Below, in pieces: positions 54,440 to 63,146 of a stretch of 64,000 bases of DNA; position 1 is the stretch's first letter; every line of letters begins with the position of its first letter. The notes beneath the pieces are model-generated. The model searched no databases. It saw only the letters and a program-made list of their open reading frames with translations, and was not told the DNA's origin. Source of the stretch: Rhizobium tibeticum (GTDB lineage Bacteria > Pseudomonadota > Alphaproteobacteria > Rhizobiales > Rhizobiaceae); NCBI RefSeq assembly GCF_900110205.1, contig NZ_FOCV01000005.1, positions 62,001 to 126,000 on the forward strand, given 5' to 3'. The position numbers were made by a program, and so were the translations under genes.

Positions 54440-54937
54440 TTGGCACGCCAGACGAGCCCGAAGGTGGGCAAGGCCGAACCGCTGAAGCTGCCGATGGAAA
54501 ACACGCAAACCATCGATTTCGAGATCATCGAGCTTCTGTTTTTCTCCTATCGTGACTTCGTTTCCGATCCCGACGCCATTCTTGCGGAGATCGGTTTCGG
54601 GCGGGCGCACCACCGCGTCGTTCACTTTGTTAACCGCAACCCCGGTATGACGGTTGCCGATCTGCTGGATACATTGAAGATTACCAAGCAGAGTCTCGCA
54701 AGAGTGCTCAAACAACTCATCGATTCGGGGTATGTTCGCCAGATTGCAGGGCCTGAAGACAGGCGGCAGCGCAAGCTCTATCCTACCAAGATGGGGCGCG
54801 AGCTGGCCCTTGCTCTGGCAGAGCCGCAATCGCGCCGTATTGAGAGAGCATTCGACGGGGCTTCTCCTGAGGTACGGGAAGGCATAAAGGCCTTCCTGAG
54901 AGGTATGCGGAACAGACAAAACGCGAAAGCAGACTGA
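54440..54937 (+). CDS. MarR-family regulator (PetP-like)
   Basis: 165 residues from a TTG at 54440, selected because AAAGGA (54425-54430) is correctly spaced; GTG 54413 is an alternative. Winged helix: RAHHRVVHFVNRNPGMTVADLLDTLKITKQSLARVLKQLIDSGYVRQIAGPEDRRQRKLYPTKMG. It is directly followed by a response regulator (zero gap) and a histidine kinase, as in the petP-petR arrangement of Rhodobacter capsulatus and relatives. A co-regulator of the two-component system is plausible. Confidence 0.88.
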   Translation: MARQTSPKVGKAEPLKLPMENTQTIDFEIIELLFFSYRDFVSDPDAILAEIGFGRAHHRVVHFVNRNPGMTVADLLDTLKITKQSLARVLKQLIDSGYVRQIAGPEDRRQRKLYPTKMGRELALALAEPQSRRIERAFDGASPEVREGIKAFLRGMRNRQNAKAD

Positions 54938-55639
54938 ATGGCGACAAAGACAGTGATTTCGGACGACGCTGCGCACTTGCTTGTTGTGGACGACGACACG
55001 CGTATTCGTGCCCTTTTGAACCGCTATTTGACCGAGAACGGGTTCAGGGTGACGGTGGCGGCGGACGGCGCGGAAGCGCAGCGCAAGCTTGCCGGACTGG
55101 ACTTCGACCTCATCATCATGGACGTCATGATGCCAGGCGATTCCGGGATCGACGTGACCAGGGATCTGCGCACGATCAAGAACGTGCCGATCATCATGCT
55201 GACGGCACTGGCAGAGTCGGGCAGTCGCATCGCCGGACTGGAGGCTGGCGCCGACGATTACCTGGCCAAGCCCTTCGACCCGCGCGAACTCGTGCTGCGC
55301 GTCAACAACATCCTGCGCCGCAATGTCTCAAACGATGCGCCGAAGATCGAACAGGTGATGTTCGGACCATATACCTTCTCCCTGACGCGCAAGGAGCTGA
55401 AGAAGGCCTCCGAAGTGGTCCGGTTGACGGATCGCGAGCAGGAAATCATGCTGCTGTTTGCCAAGCGCGCCGGCGATACCATTCCGCGGCACGAGCTCAT
55501 CGGCAACGATGTCGATGTCGGCGAGCGCACCATCGATGTGCAGATCAACCGCCTGCGACGCAAGATCGAGGACGATCCCGCAAATCCGGTCTGGCTGCAG
55601 ACGGTTCGTGGTATAGGATACCGGTTGAGCATCGATTGA
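54938..55639 (+). CDS. OmpR-family response regulator (PetR-like)
   Basis: 233 residues. The receiver domain has phospho-acceptor D62 (DLIIMDVMMPGDSG), acidic pocket VVDDD (17-20) and K111 (LAKPFD). The C-terminal winged helix has the OmpR/PhoB pattern RHELIGNDVDVGERTIDVQINRLRRKIEDDPANPVWLQTVRGIGYRL. Starts at the base after the MarR stop, and the kinase follows 28 bases later. The signal is unknown. Confidence 0.95.
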   Translation: MATKTVISDDAAHLLVVDDDTRIRALLNRYLTENGFRVTVAADGAEAQRKLAGLDFDLIIMDVMMPGDSGIDVTRDLRTIKNVPIIMLTALAESGSRIAGLEAGADDYLAKPFDPRELVLRVNNILRRNVSNDAPKIEQVMFGPYTFSLTRKELKKASEVVRLTDREQEIMLLFAKRAGDTIPRHELIGNDVDVGERTIDVQINRLRRKIEDDPANPVWLQTVRGIGYRLSID

Positions 55640-55667
55640 CAGTCGCAACCCCAGGACCAGCGACCAA

Positions 55668-57047
55668 ATGGTGACATTCGACTCCCTTCGGCGCGAGGAC
55701 CGCCCGCCCGCCCGCGGCTGGCGGTGGATGATCCGCAGATTACGGCTCTATCTGCCGACCGGCCTCTACGTCCGCTCGCTTCTCATCATCATCATCCCGA
55801 TGTTGCTGCTCCAGTCGGTCGTGGCGGCCTTGTTCATGGAACGCCACTGGCAGATGGTGACGCAACGCCTCTCTGCTGCGGTCACACGCGACATTGCAGC
55901 TGTTATCCAGATCATCGAGACCTATCCACAGGATACTGATTACAGCGAGGTCACGCGCATCGCACGCGACCAGCTGGGCCTGCAGATCTCGATCGAACCG
56001 GACGGCGACCTGCCGCCGCCACGCACCAAGCCGTTTTTCTCAATCCTTGATGGCATTCTGAGCGACGAGATCAGCGACCAGGTCAAACGCCCGTTCTGGA
56101 TCGACACGCTGGGCGATTCCAATCTCGTCGAGATCCGCATCAAGCTCGAAGGCAAGATCCTTCGCGTGCTGGCAAGACGCAACTCGACCTACGCCTCCAA
56201 CACCCACATCTTCATCGTCTGGATGGTCGGCGCTTCGCTGGTGCTGATCGGCATATCGATCCTCTTCCTGCGGGGACAGATCCGTCCAATCCTTGCGCTC
56301 GCAAACGCAGCAGAAAGCTTCGGCAAGGGCCAGAAGGCTGACAACTTCCACCCGCGCGGTGCAGACGAGGTTCGCCGCGCCGGCCTCGCCTTCATTCTGA
56401 TGCGCGAGCGCATCGAGCGGCAGATGGAGCAGCGCACCGCGATGCTGACCGGAGTGAGCCACGATCTGCGCACGATTCTGACCCGCTTCAAGCTGCAACT
56501 GGCGCTGGCCGGCGACAATCCCGACCTGCACGGCCTGAACGACGACATCAATGACATGCAATCGATGCTCGAGGCTTACATGGCCTTCGCACGAAGCGAG
56601 GTCGAAGAAGACGTCGGCGAAATGAAGCTTAGCGACCTCTTTGCAAAGCTTGAGACCGATTTCGAACTTCACGAGGGCAAGACACTCACATACGCCATAG
56701 AAGGCGAGGACGGCATTGCGGTGCGTCCAAACGCCTTCGCGCGCCTTGTGACGAACCTCGCCTCGAATGCTCGCCGCTACGCCAGCACCCTCGACGTCAA
56801 CGCCAAACACAGTGCCAAGTGGCTGACGATCACCTTTGACGACGATGGTCCGGGTATTCCCGAGAAGAACCGCGAGGATGTCTTCAAGCCATTCTTCCGG
56901 CTCGATGAAGCGCGCAATCTCGACGCCTCGGGCACGGGCCTCGGCCTTGCCATTGCCCGCGATATCGCCCGAAGCCACGGCGGCAACGTCACGCTCGGCG
57001 ACAGCCCTCTGGGCGGTCTGCGGGCGACCGTGCGCCTACCGGCGTGA
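55668..57047 (+). CDS. Sensor histidine kinase (EnvZ-like)
   Basis: 459 residues. TM1 about 37-57 and TM2 about 180-201 enclose a periplasmic sensor of about 120 residues (WQMVTQRLSAAVTRDIAAVIQIIETYPQDTDYSE...), then HAMP, HisKA with H265 in TGVSHDLRTILTRFKLQLAL, and the ATPase domain (NLASNARRYA; DDDGPGIPEKNREDVFKPFFRLDEARN; GTGLGLAIARDIARSHGG). Cognate partner is the upstream PetR-like regulator. The DUF1349 gene overlaps its end by four bases. Confidence 0.95.
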   Translation: MVTFDSLRREDRPPARGWRWMIRRLRLYLPTGLYVRSLLIIIIPMLLLQSVVAALFMERHWQMVTQRLSAAVTRDIAAVIQIIETYPQDTDYSEVTRIARDQLGLQISIEPDGDLPPPRTKPFFSILDGILSDEISDQVKRPFWIDTLGDSNLVEIRIKLEGKILRVLARRNSTYASNTHIFIVWMVGASLVLIGISILFLRGQIRPILALANAAESFGKGQKADNFHPRGADEVRRAGLAFILMRERIERQMEQRTAMLTGVSHDLRTILTRFKLQLALAGDNPDLHGLNDDINDMQSMLEAYMAFARSEVEEDVGEMKLSDLFAKLETDFELHEGKTLTYAIEGEDGIAVRPNAFARLVTNLASNARRYASTLDVNAKHSAKWLTITFDDDGPGIPEKNREDVFKPFFRLDEARNLDASGTGLGLAIARDIARSHGGNVTLGDSPLGGLRATVRLPA

Positions 57048-57637
57048 AAAGAGAGATGATGATCGATACGGCGCGAATGACATGGCTGAACCCGCCGCCT
57101 CGCTTTGAAGAGCGCAACGGCTGCCTTTATGTCTGGTCTGGACCGAAGACGGACTTCTGGCAAGGAACCTACTACGGCTTCCACCGCGACGACGGGCATT
57201 TCCTGCATCAGCGAAGAGACGGCGACTTCACGGCCGACATATCCTTCTGCGCACGCTATGAGGAACTCTACGACCAGGCCGGCATGATGGTTCGGGCCGA
57301 CGCGACGCATTGGATGAAATGCGGGATCGAATATACCGATGGAGCAATGCACTTCAGCGTCGTCGTCACCAATGGCAACTCCGACTGGTCAGCCTTTCGG
57401 CTCGACCACGGATTCGACCGCATGGGCGTGCGCGTAACGCGAACCGGCGATGCGCTGTTCATTCAATACAGAACAGACCGGATGGAGGACTGGCGAATGG
57501 CGCGGCTTGCTTGGTTCGATCCGGCATTTGTGGAGGTTGCCGTCGGCCCGGCATTCTGCTCGCCGCAACGCGCCGGCTTTCAAGCCGTATTCCATGCTTT
57601 CTCGCTGACCGACCCGCTGTCGCGCGATATCCACTGA
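57044..57637 (+). CDS. DUF1349 domain protein
   Basis: 197 residues from a GTG overlapping the kinase stop; ATG 57056 or 57059 are alternatives. Concanavalin-A-like jelly-roll family: DFWQGTYYGFHRDDGHFLHQRRDGDFTADISFCARYEELYDQAGMMVRADATHWMKCGIEYTDGAMHFSVVVTNGNSDWS. Often annotated as regulation of enolase protein 1, without proven function. The overlap puts it in the MarR-regulator-kinase operon. No signal peptide, so it is cytoplasmic. Confidence 0.88.
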   Translation: MKREMMIDTARMTWLNPPPRFEERNGCLYVWSGPKTDFWQGTYYGFHRDDGHFLHQRRDGDFTADISFCARYEELYDQAGMMVRADATHWMKCGIEYTDGAMHFSVVVTNGNSDWSAFRLDHGFDRMGVRVTRTGDALFIQYRTDRMEDWRMARLAWFDPAFVEVAVGPAFCSPQRAGFQAVFHAFSLTDPLSRDIH

Positions 57638-57979
57638 TCACATCAGCTTCTTGCCGTTCGGCACTGGCTTGTCCGGTGCCGCAAGAACGATCGCGCCCGC
57701 TTCGTCCTCGAAGCCAAGCGTCAGGACTTCTGAGCGAACTGGGCCGATCTGTCGCGGCGGAAAGTTGACCACACCGAGAACCTGCCGACCGATCAGGGTC
57801 TCGGGCGTATAGTGAACGGTGATCTGGGCCGATGATGTCTTGAGGCCGATTTCCGCCCCGAAGTCGATCAACAGTTTGAAGGCCGGCTTGCGCGCTTGCG
57901 GGAACGGGCTTGCCTCGACAATCGTCCCGACGCGGATGTCGACACGCTCGAAGTCGGCATAGGTGATTTCGTCAGCCAT
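57638..57979 (-). CDS. csaA: tRNA-binding protein CsaA
   Basis: 113 residues, family-typical length. OB-fold tRNA-binding domain (YADFERVDIRVGTIVEASPFPQARKPAFKLLIDFGAEIGLKTSSAQIT; VLGVVNFPPRQIGPVRSEVLTLGF). CsaA is a dimeric tRNA-binding and chaperone-like protein. A longer frame from 58033 is rejected; MADEITYADF fits the family. Last gene of a ybjN-proC-csaA operon, 13 bases after proC. Confidence 0.93.
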   Translation of the reverse strand: MADEITYADFERVDIRVGTIVEASPFPQARKPAFKLLIDFGAEIGLKTSSAQITVHYTPETLIGRQVLGVVNFPPRQIGPVRSEVLTLGFEDEAGAIVLAAPDKPVPNGKKLM

Positions 57980-57992
57980 GATCTGGATGCCC

Positions 57993-58811
57993 TCAGCCGG
58001 CAAGCTCTTCGGCACGCTTGCGTGCTGCTGCAAGGGCCTTGTCGAAAAGCGGCTGCATCGCGTCCTCGGCCATAAGGACGGAAAGCGCGGCAGCCGTCGT
58101 GCCGCCCGGCGAGGTCACGTTCTGGCGCAACCGCGCGGCGTCGTCGGGGGACTGGTGCAAAAGCTCACCAGCCCCCGCGACAGTTTCCCGTGCAAGACGC
58201 ATGGCAAGGTCCGCCTGCAAGCCAAGTTTACGGCCTGCCTCTGCCATACACTCGACGAGATAGAACACATAAGCCGGTCCGCTTCCCGACAGGGCCGTGA
58301 CGGCATCGATGTCGGCTTCGGTTGGAACCCACTCGACCGGACCGGAGACACGCAACAGTGAATGGACAAGCTCGCGCTGCGCATCTGTGACGCGCGCATT
58401 GGCGAACGCACCCGTAACGCCACGACCGACCATGGCCGGCGTATTCGGCATGGCGCGCACCATCGCAGCCTCGCCGAGATGCTTTTCAAGGAACGACAAT
58501 GTCTTGCCAGCGGCAACGGACACGACGACCGTCTCCGGTCCGAGCGTTGCCTTGACCGGCGGCAGCACGGCATCCATGACCTGCGGCTTGACCGCAAGGA
58601 AAAGAACGCCTGCCGTCAAACCTGCCGGAGCCGAGGTGACGTGCGTCACGCCGGCATCGTTGATCGTCTTCATCATCTGCTCCGACGGGCCGGGATCGAT
58701 GACGACGACAGAGGAACCGGCCACGCCGCGCTTGAGCCAGCCGGAGAGCATCGCGCCCCCCATGTTGCCGGCACCGACGAGAACGACAGGACCTGAAGAT
58801 GCGGATGACAT
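57993..58811 (-). CDS. proC: Pyrroline-5-carboxylate reductase
   Basis: 272 residues. Final step of proline synthesis, NAD(P)H-dependent. Rossmann motif VVLVGAGNMGGAMLSGWLKRG, LFLAVKPQVMDAVL, MPNTPAMVGRGVTG, and the C-terminal signature ALSGSGPAYVFYLVECMAEAGRKLGL...TVAGAGELLHQSPDDAARLRQNVTSPGGTT are complete. Its ATG directly abuts the ybjN stop. Confidence 0.97.
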   Translation of the reverse strand: MSSASSGPVVLVGAGNMGGAMLSGWLKRGVAGSSVVVIDPGPSEQMMKTINDAGVTHVTSAPAGLTAGVLFLAVKPQVMDAVLPPVKATLGPETVVVSVAAGKTLSFLEKHLGEAAMVRAMPNTPAMVGRGVTGAFANARVTDAQRELVHSLLRVSGPVEWVPTEADIDAVTALSGSGPAYVFYLVECMAEAGRKLGLQADLAMRLARETVAGAGELLHQSPDDAARLRQNVTSPGGTTAAALSVLMAEDAMQPLFDKALAAARKRAEELAG

Positions 58812-59312
58812 TTACGCCTCGCCGACCGTTTCGAAGAGAACCGCTTCCATCGCGCGGTTCGCCTCCATGCCCGACCAGATCACGAACTGGAAGGCCTGAT
58901 AATACGCCTCGCAAGTGTCGAGTGCACTAGCCAGCAGAACCTCGACCTGTCGATTGGTCGGCTCGGCACCCCCGGCAAGCAGCAACGACTGGCGGAAAAT
59001 GATGACATCTTCCTGGCGCCAGAGATCGAAGTGTCCCATCAGCACCTGACCATTGATCGCGGCCAGGAGCTTGGTGACTTCGTTGACACGCTGTTCGGGA
59101 ACCCTGACGTCGAAGGCGCAGCCTAGGTGCAGCGCCTCAAACTCTTCCATCCAGGAAAAGGAAACGTGGTAGTCGGTCCACTTCCCTTCAACCGTCATCG
59201 CAATCTCGTCATCGCCCGACCGCTCGAAAGACCAGTCGTTATTGGCGGCGACGTACTCGATCATATCGACCGGGTTCGACTGACGCTCGACTTCCAATTC
59301 CATGAGGCTCAT
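58812..59312 (-). CDS. YbjN domain protein
   Basis: 166 residues from MSLMELEVERQSNPVDMIEYVAANNDWSFERSGDDEIAMTVEGKWTDYHVSFSWMEEFEALHLGCAFDVRVPEQRVNEVTKLLAAINGQVLMGHF, with AAGG six bases before the ATG. YbjN is a type III secretion chaperone-like fold; in E. coli it affects motility, biofilm and stress survival. It is the first gene before proC, with no intergenic base. Confidence 0.9.
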   Translation of the reverse strand: MSLMELEVERQSNPVDMIEYVAANNDWSFERSGDDEIAMTVEGKWTDYHVSFSWMEEFEALHLGCAFDVRVPEQRVNEVTKLLAAINGQVLMGHFDLWRQEDVIIFRQSLLLAGGAEPTNRQVEVLLASALDTCEAYYQAFQFVIWSGMEANRAMEAVLFETVGEA

Positions 59313-59494
59313 GCAGCACCTTCTTGACCGGAGTGAATGCGAACCAACTTCGTCAACGAGACACAAGGAGAACACACGCAACAGCCGGAACCACCAACCC
59401 TGATGACCGTTGAACCGCTACCAGACTTTACGCAGTCAAACCTGCCTGGAGCTTATCAACTGCTTCGAATCATCATTTAAAATCAGTGTATAAC

Positions 59495-59579
59495 GGGCTA
59501 GGCGACGCGCCAGCCCCTCACGGCCGTTTTAGGGAACGGCACTGTGGAAAGCTTTTCGGGTTTCCATTCAGAAGGAGGG
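59495..59579 (+). promoter_or_regulatory. Structured leader upstream of a micro-ORF
   Basis: Three consecutive hairpins: GGGCT-A-GGCG / CGCC-AGCCC (59495-59516, one bulge), GCCGTT / AACGGC (59523-59540) and TGGAAA / TTTCCA (59545-59566). They are followed by a consensus ribosome site GAAGGAGGG (59571-59579). The density of short perfect stems directly before a strong Shine-Dalgarno suggests a functional RNA. No known riboswitch family was recognised. Confidence 0.45.
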
Positions 59580-59584
59580 TTTAA

Positions 59585-59647
59585 ATGACTCTGCCCATTG
59601 ATCTTTTTGGCAGTGTCCACAGGTGGATAACGACACCCGGTTTTTAA
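59585..59647 (+). CDS. Possible 20-residue micro-ORF
   Basis: ATG to TAA encoding MTLPIDLFGSVHRWITTPGF, six bases after AAGGAGGG. Too short for usual gene calling. No runs of one amino acid as in classical attenuator peptides. The sequence GTGTCCACAGGTGGATAA within it contains TTATCCACC on the minus strand, eight of nine bases of a DnaA box. It could be a leader peptide, a small protein, or part of a small RNA. The surrounding gap 59313-59704 otherwise holds only the promoters of ybjN and the ubiK 3' region. Confidence 0.4.
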   Translation: MTLPIDLFGSVHRWITTPGF

Positions 59648-59704
59648 GTCGCAGCCGCGGCGTGTCTCATAAAGGTCACACCACGGCCTGTGTCACAACG
59701 GGAA

Positions 59705-59965
59705 TTATTTGCCCTTGGCTGCAAGCTTCGCTTCAAGGGCGGCGATCCGGGCAAGGAGGGCGTCGTTTTCATCGCGCGCCTTGATCGCCATGTCACGCAC
59801 GACCTCGAATTCCTCGCGCTTGACGACATCGAGAGTATTGAGCCAGCGCTCCGCCTGCGCATTGAAGGCTGTCTCGATTTCCTTGCGCACACCCTGGGCC
59901 GCGCCGGCGGCGTCCGTCATCAGCTTGGCGAACTCGTCCATGATGCGGTTTGCTCCAGTCGTCAT
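59705..59965 (-). CDS. ubiK: Ubiquinone biosynthesis accessory factor UbiK-like (BMFP/YqiC)
   Basis: 86 residues: MTTGANRIMDEFAKLMTDAAGAAQGVRKEIETAFNAQAERWLNTLDVVKREEFEVVRDMAIKARDENDALLARIAALEAKLAAKGK. An amphipathic N-terminal helix and a C-terminal trimerising coiled coil (RIAALEAKL) mark the BMFP/YqiC family. In E. coli UbiK binds UbiJ and lipids to help aerobic ubiquinone synthesis; YqiC has membrane-fusing activity. Divergent from lgt. Confidence 0.88.
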   Translation of the reverse strand: MTTGANRIMDEFAKLMTDAAGAAQGVRKEIETAFNAQAERWLNTLDVVKREEFEVVRDMAIKARDENDALLARIAALEAKLAAKGK

Positions 59966-60243
59966 GGCGGTCTTCTCCCTTTACAACATGCAACGTGCGG
60001 CCTTCGGGCCTTTCAAGAATGAGGTAGGGCTTCGCCGCTAAGGATGCAAGCGCTTTGCACTGGATAAGCCTGCCCGTGCGAGCCGATCGCCAACAATCGA
60101 CTTGACCGTTTTTGATCCCAGCGCCATCTTCCGCCCACATCGAGCTTGGCGCGCCTTTAGAAAGTCGCAAAGGACGCCTTGAACTGAACTGCGTCCGTCC
60201 GACCGGCCACTCCGTAGGGCTCACGCCAGCGAATGGGAAACCC

Positions 60244-61125
60244 TTGCCGACAGCAGCCAATCTCCTGGCGATCATGCCCTTCCCCGAGATCGACCCGATC
60301 GCCTTTTCGCTCGGCCCCCTTTCAATTCACTGGTACGGACTTGCCTATGTCGCCGGCATCATGCTCGGCTGGTACTATGGCCGTCTGATCGCCGCAAACA
60401 ACAAGCTATGGCCAGGCGATGTTTCCCCGATCACCAAGGTGCAACTCGACGATTTCATCATCTGGGTCGCTCTCGGCATCGTTCTCGGCGGGCGTATCGG
60501 CTACATCCTGTTTTATGATATGCCGGCAGTGATCGAGAGCCCGATCCGGGCCATCCAGATATGGAACGGCGGCATGTCGTTCCACGGCGGACTGGCGGGC
60601 ACCACCATCGCGATGATCATTTTCGCACGTCGCAACGCCATACCGATCTGGAGCCTGTTCGACATCGTCTCGGCGGTCGTCCCGATCGGCCTGTTCTGCG
60701 GCCGCATCGCCAACTTCGTCAATGGTGAGCTGTGGGGTCGCCTGACGGATGTGCCGTGGGGCATGGTTTTCTGCAATCAGTACATTGAAAAGACCAACGG
60801 CTACTGCCCCGGCGACGACTTTGTTCGCCATCCCAGCCAGCTCTATGAGGCTGGGCTGGAGGGCATCGTGCTGCTCTTGGTTCTCGCCGTTCTGATCTAC
60901 GGCTTCCGCGCCCTGAAGGCGCCGGGCTTCGTCACCGGCGTCTTCGTCTGCGGCTACGCGCTTTCTCGTATCTTCGTCGAATTCTTCCGCGAACCGGATG
61001 CCCAGCTGGGCTACCTGCTGGGCACCAATTGGCTCACCATGGGCATGGTGCTTTCCACGCCGATGGTTCTGCTGGGAATCTGGGCCATGCTTTTGGCGCG
61101 CCGTCAGGCTGCCTTGCAGCACTGA
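60244..61125 (+). CDS. lgt: Phosphatidylglycerol-prolipoprotein diacylglyceryl transferase
   Basis: 293 residues from a TTG at 60244 ([21 protein letters not shown]); ATG 60274 or a longer frame from 60112 are possible. Seven membrane spans. Lgt attaches diacylglycerol to the lipobox cysteine of prolipoproteins, the first maturation step. The family signature [14 protein letters not shown] (about 153-166), HGGLAGT (H114 region) and the late [14 protein letters not shown] motif are intact. First of a same-strand series lgt-midA-pgeF-M24; midA begins 24 bases after the stop. Confidence 0.96.
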   Translation: MPTAANLLAIMPFPEIDPIAFSLGPLSIHWYGLAYVAGIMLGWYYGRLIAANNKLWPGDVSPITKVQLDDFIIWVALGIVLGGRIGYILFYDMPAVIESPIRAIQIWNGGMSFHGGLAGTTIAMIIFARRNAIPIWSLFDIVSAVVPIGLFCGRIANFVNGELWGRLTDVPWGMVFCNQYIEKTNGYCPGDDFVRHPSQLYEAGLEGIVLLLVLAVLIYGFRALKAPGFVTGVFVCGYALSRIFVEFFREPDAQLGYLLGTNWLTMGMVLSTPMVLLGIWAMLLARRQAALQH

Positions 61126-61149
61126 ACGCAGCCGGACAGGAGGGTATCG

Positions 61150-62250
61150 ATGAGCACCGCGCTCGGTGAGAAGATCAAGGCGATCATCCAGGCAAACGGC
61201 CCGATCAGCGTCACGGACTTTTTCTCGCTGTGCCTCGCCGATCCCGAACACGGTTACTACAGGACCCGCGAGCCTTTCGGGCGCTCGGGCGACTTCGTGA
61301 CCGCGCCGGAGGTGAGCCAGCTTTTTGGCGAGATGATCGGCGTCTTCATCGTCCACGCCTGGCAGCGACACGGAACGCCTGGCGGTGTCCGTCTTGTCGA
61401 GATCGGCCCCGGTCGCGGCACCATGATGTCGGATATGCTGCGCGTCGTTTCCCGCATAGCACCGCCGCTCTTTGAGGACATGACGGTGCACCTCGTCGAA
61501 ACGAGCGAGCGTCTGCGCAACATCCAGCAGGAAACGCTCGCGTCGTATGGCGACAAGGTCAGCTGGCATCAAGGTTTCGGCGACGTGACGCCGGGTTTTT
61601 CGCTCGTCGCGGCGAACGAATTGTTCGATGCCATTCCGATCCGTCAGTTCGTGAAGACGACGACGGGGTTCCGCGAGCGCATGGTCGGCGTCGACGCAGA
61701 CGGTGAACTGGCCTTCGGCGTCGGGGTGGCAGGGATCGATCGAGACCTTCTGCCCTGGCCGGAAGAGGATGTGCTCCCGGGAACGCTGTTTGAAATCTCG
61801 TCGGCTCGCCAGTCGGTGATGGAAGCGATCTGCGATCGGCTGAAGGACTATGGGGGAACGGCTGTCGCCATCGACTACGGGCACCTCGTCAGTGGCTACG
61901 GCGATACGCTGCAGGCGGTGCGCATGCATGAGTACGACCCGCCGCTGGCACATCCGGGCGAAGCCGACCTTACGAGCCACGTCGATTTCCAGGCGCTGGC
62001 GCAGGCCGCCACCTCGGCTGGCGTTCACCTGAACGGCATGCTTCACCAGGGCGATTTTCTTGTCGGCCTCGGCATTCTCGATCGCGCAGCGGCGCTTGGC
62101 CGAGACCGGGAAGCACATACGCGCCAGATTATCCAAACCGCCGTCGATCGACTGGCCGGCGAAGGCGAAGGGCGCATGGGCGAACTCTTCAAGGTCATGG
62201 CGGTCTCTCACCCGGCCGTGGATTTGATGCCCTTCCGTCCAGCGGATTGA
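61150..62250 (+). CDS. MidA/NDUFAF7-family SAM-dependent methyltransferase
   Basis: 366 residues. LCLADPEHGYYRTREPFGRSGDFVTAPEVSQLFGEMIGVFIVHAW and the SAM motif VRLVEIGPGRGTMMSDMLRVV are the signature of COG1565. In mitochondria NDUFAF7 dimethylates an arginine of complex I subunit NDUFS2, so the bacterial protein may modify respiratory complex I; that transfer of function is inference. Between lgt and pgeF, as often seen in alphaproteobacteria. Confidence 0.9.
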   Translation: MSTALGEKIKAIIQANGPISVTDFFSLCLADPEHGYYRTREPFGRSGDFVTAPEVSQLFGEMIGVFIVHAWQRHGTPGGVRLVEIGPGRGTMMSDMLRVVSRIAPPLFEDMTVHLVETSERLRNIQQETLASYGDKVSWHQGFGDVTPGFSLVAANELFDAIPIRQFVKTTTGFRERMVGVDADGELAFGVGVAGIDRDLLPWPEEDVLPGTLFEISSARQSVMEAICDRLKDYGGTAVAIDYGHLVSGYGDTLQAVRMHEYDPPLAHPGEADLTSHVDFQALAQAATSAGVHLNGMLHQGDFLVGLGILDRAAALGRDREAHTRQIIQTAVDRLAGEGEGRMGELFKVMAVSHPAVDLMPFRPAD

Positions 62251-62346
62251 CAGAAGAAGCGCCGCTGGGCCAACATCCGCCGCAACCGACGGGCTTTGCC
62301 ATCCGAAAATGGCGGATCAGCAGTTCAAGCAATCTTGGAAGTTTTA

Positions 62347-63141
62347 ATGACACAAGCAGCATCTCCGGCACCGATCCAAAGCACGCTGCTGAACGAGACA
62401 ACCGGTGACGCGATTCTCCATGGCTATTTTACGCGGGAAGGCGGCGTTTCGCACGGCATCTATCGCGGCCTGAATGTTGGCCTCGGCTCGAACGACGAGC
62501 GCGAGAAGGTTCAGGAGAACCGCCGCCGTGTGGCAAACTGGTTTGAGTTGCCTGTCGAGCGTCTCGCTACCGTGCATCAGGTCCACTCTCCCGATGTGGT
62601 CATCGTCGATAAAAACTATGACGGATCGCGCCCAGCAGCAGATGCGATGGTAACGGCAACCCCCGGCATAGCGCTTGGCGTTCTGGCAGCCGACTGCGGG
62701 CCCATCCTTTTCGCCGACGCGACGAACGGTGTCATCGGTGCCGCTCATGCCGGTTGGAAAGGCGTCCTAACCGGCGTATTGGAGAACACGATTGCCGCCA
62801 TGGTCCGACTTGGCGCGAAGCGGGAGGCAATCGTTGCCTGCCTCGGGCCATCGATCAGCCAGGCAAGCTACGAGGTCGGCCCGGAATTTGTGGAGCGCTT
62901 TGTCACACAGGATCCATCGTACGAGCGCTACTTCCTGTCCTCAGCAAAGCCCGGGCACGCGATGTTCGACCTGCCGGCGCTGACTGTCGATCGGCTGCGC
63001 ATCGCCGGTGTCCGCGCAGAAACCCTGGGGATCTGCACTTATCCCGACACCGAGCGTTTCTTCTCTTATCGCCGGACCACACATAACAAGGAGCCGGATT
63101 ACGGCCGGCAAATTTCTGCAATCGCAATCAGGGAGATTTAA
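62347..63141 (+). CDS. pgeF: Peptidoglycan editing factor PgeF (YfiH, multicopper-oxidase-like laccase domain)
   Basis: 264 residues from MTQAASPAPIQSTLLN. The zinc/copper site is visible as H (TVHQVHSPDVV), C (LAADCGPILFAD) and H (GAAHAGWKG), plus GPSISQASYEVGPEFVERF. YfiH proteins have purine-nucleoside/laccase-type activity in vitro; in E. coli PgeF prevents misincorporation of L-Ser into peptidoglycan peptides. The M24 gene starts five bases after its stop. Confidence 0.92.
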   Translation: MTQAASPAPIQSTLLNETTGDAILHGYFTREGGVSHGIYRGLNVGLGSNDEREKVQENRRRVANWFELPVERLATVHQVHSPDVVIVDKNYDGSRPAADAMVTATPGIALGVLAADCGPILFADATNGVIGAAHAGWKGVLTGVLENTIAAMVRLGAKREAIVACLGPSISQASYEVGPEFVERFVTQDPSYERYFLSSAKPGHAMFDLPALTVDRLRIAGVRAETLGICTYPDTERFFSYRRTTHNKEPDYGRQISAIAIREI

Positions 63142-63146
63142 GCGGC

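Noticed and set aside
60406..62211. 601-residue minus-strand frame over lgt and midA
   Set aside because: Antisense of two clear genes.
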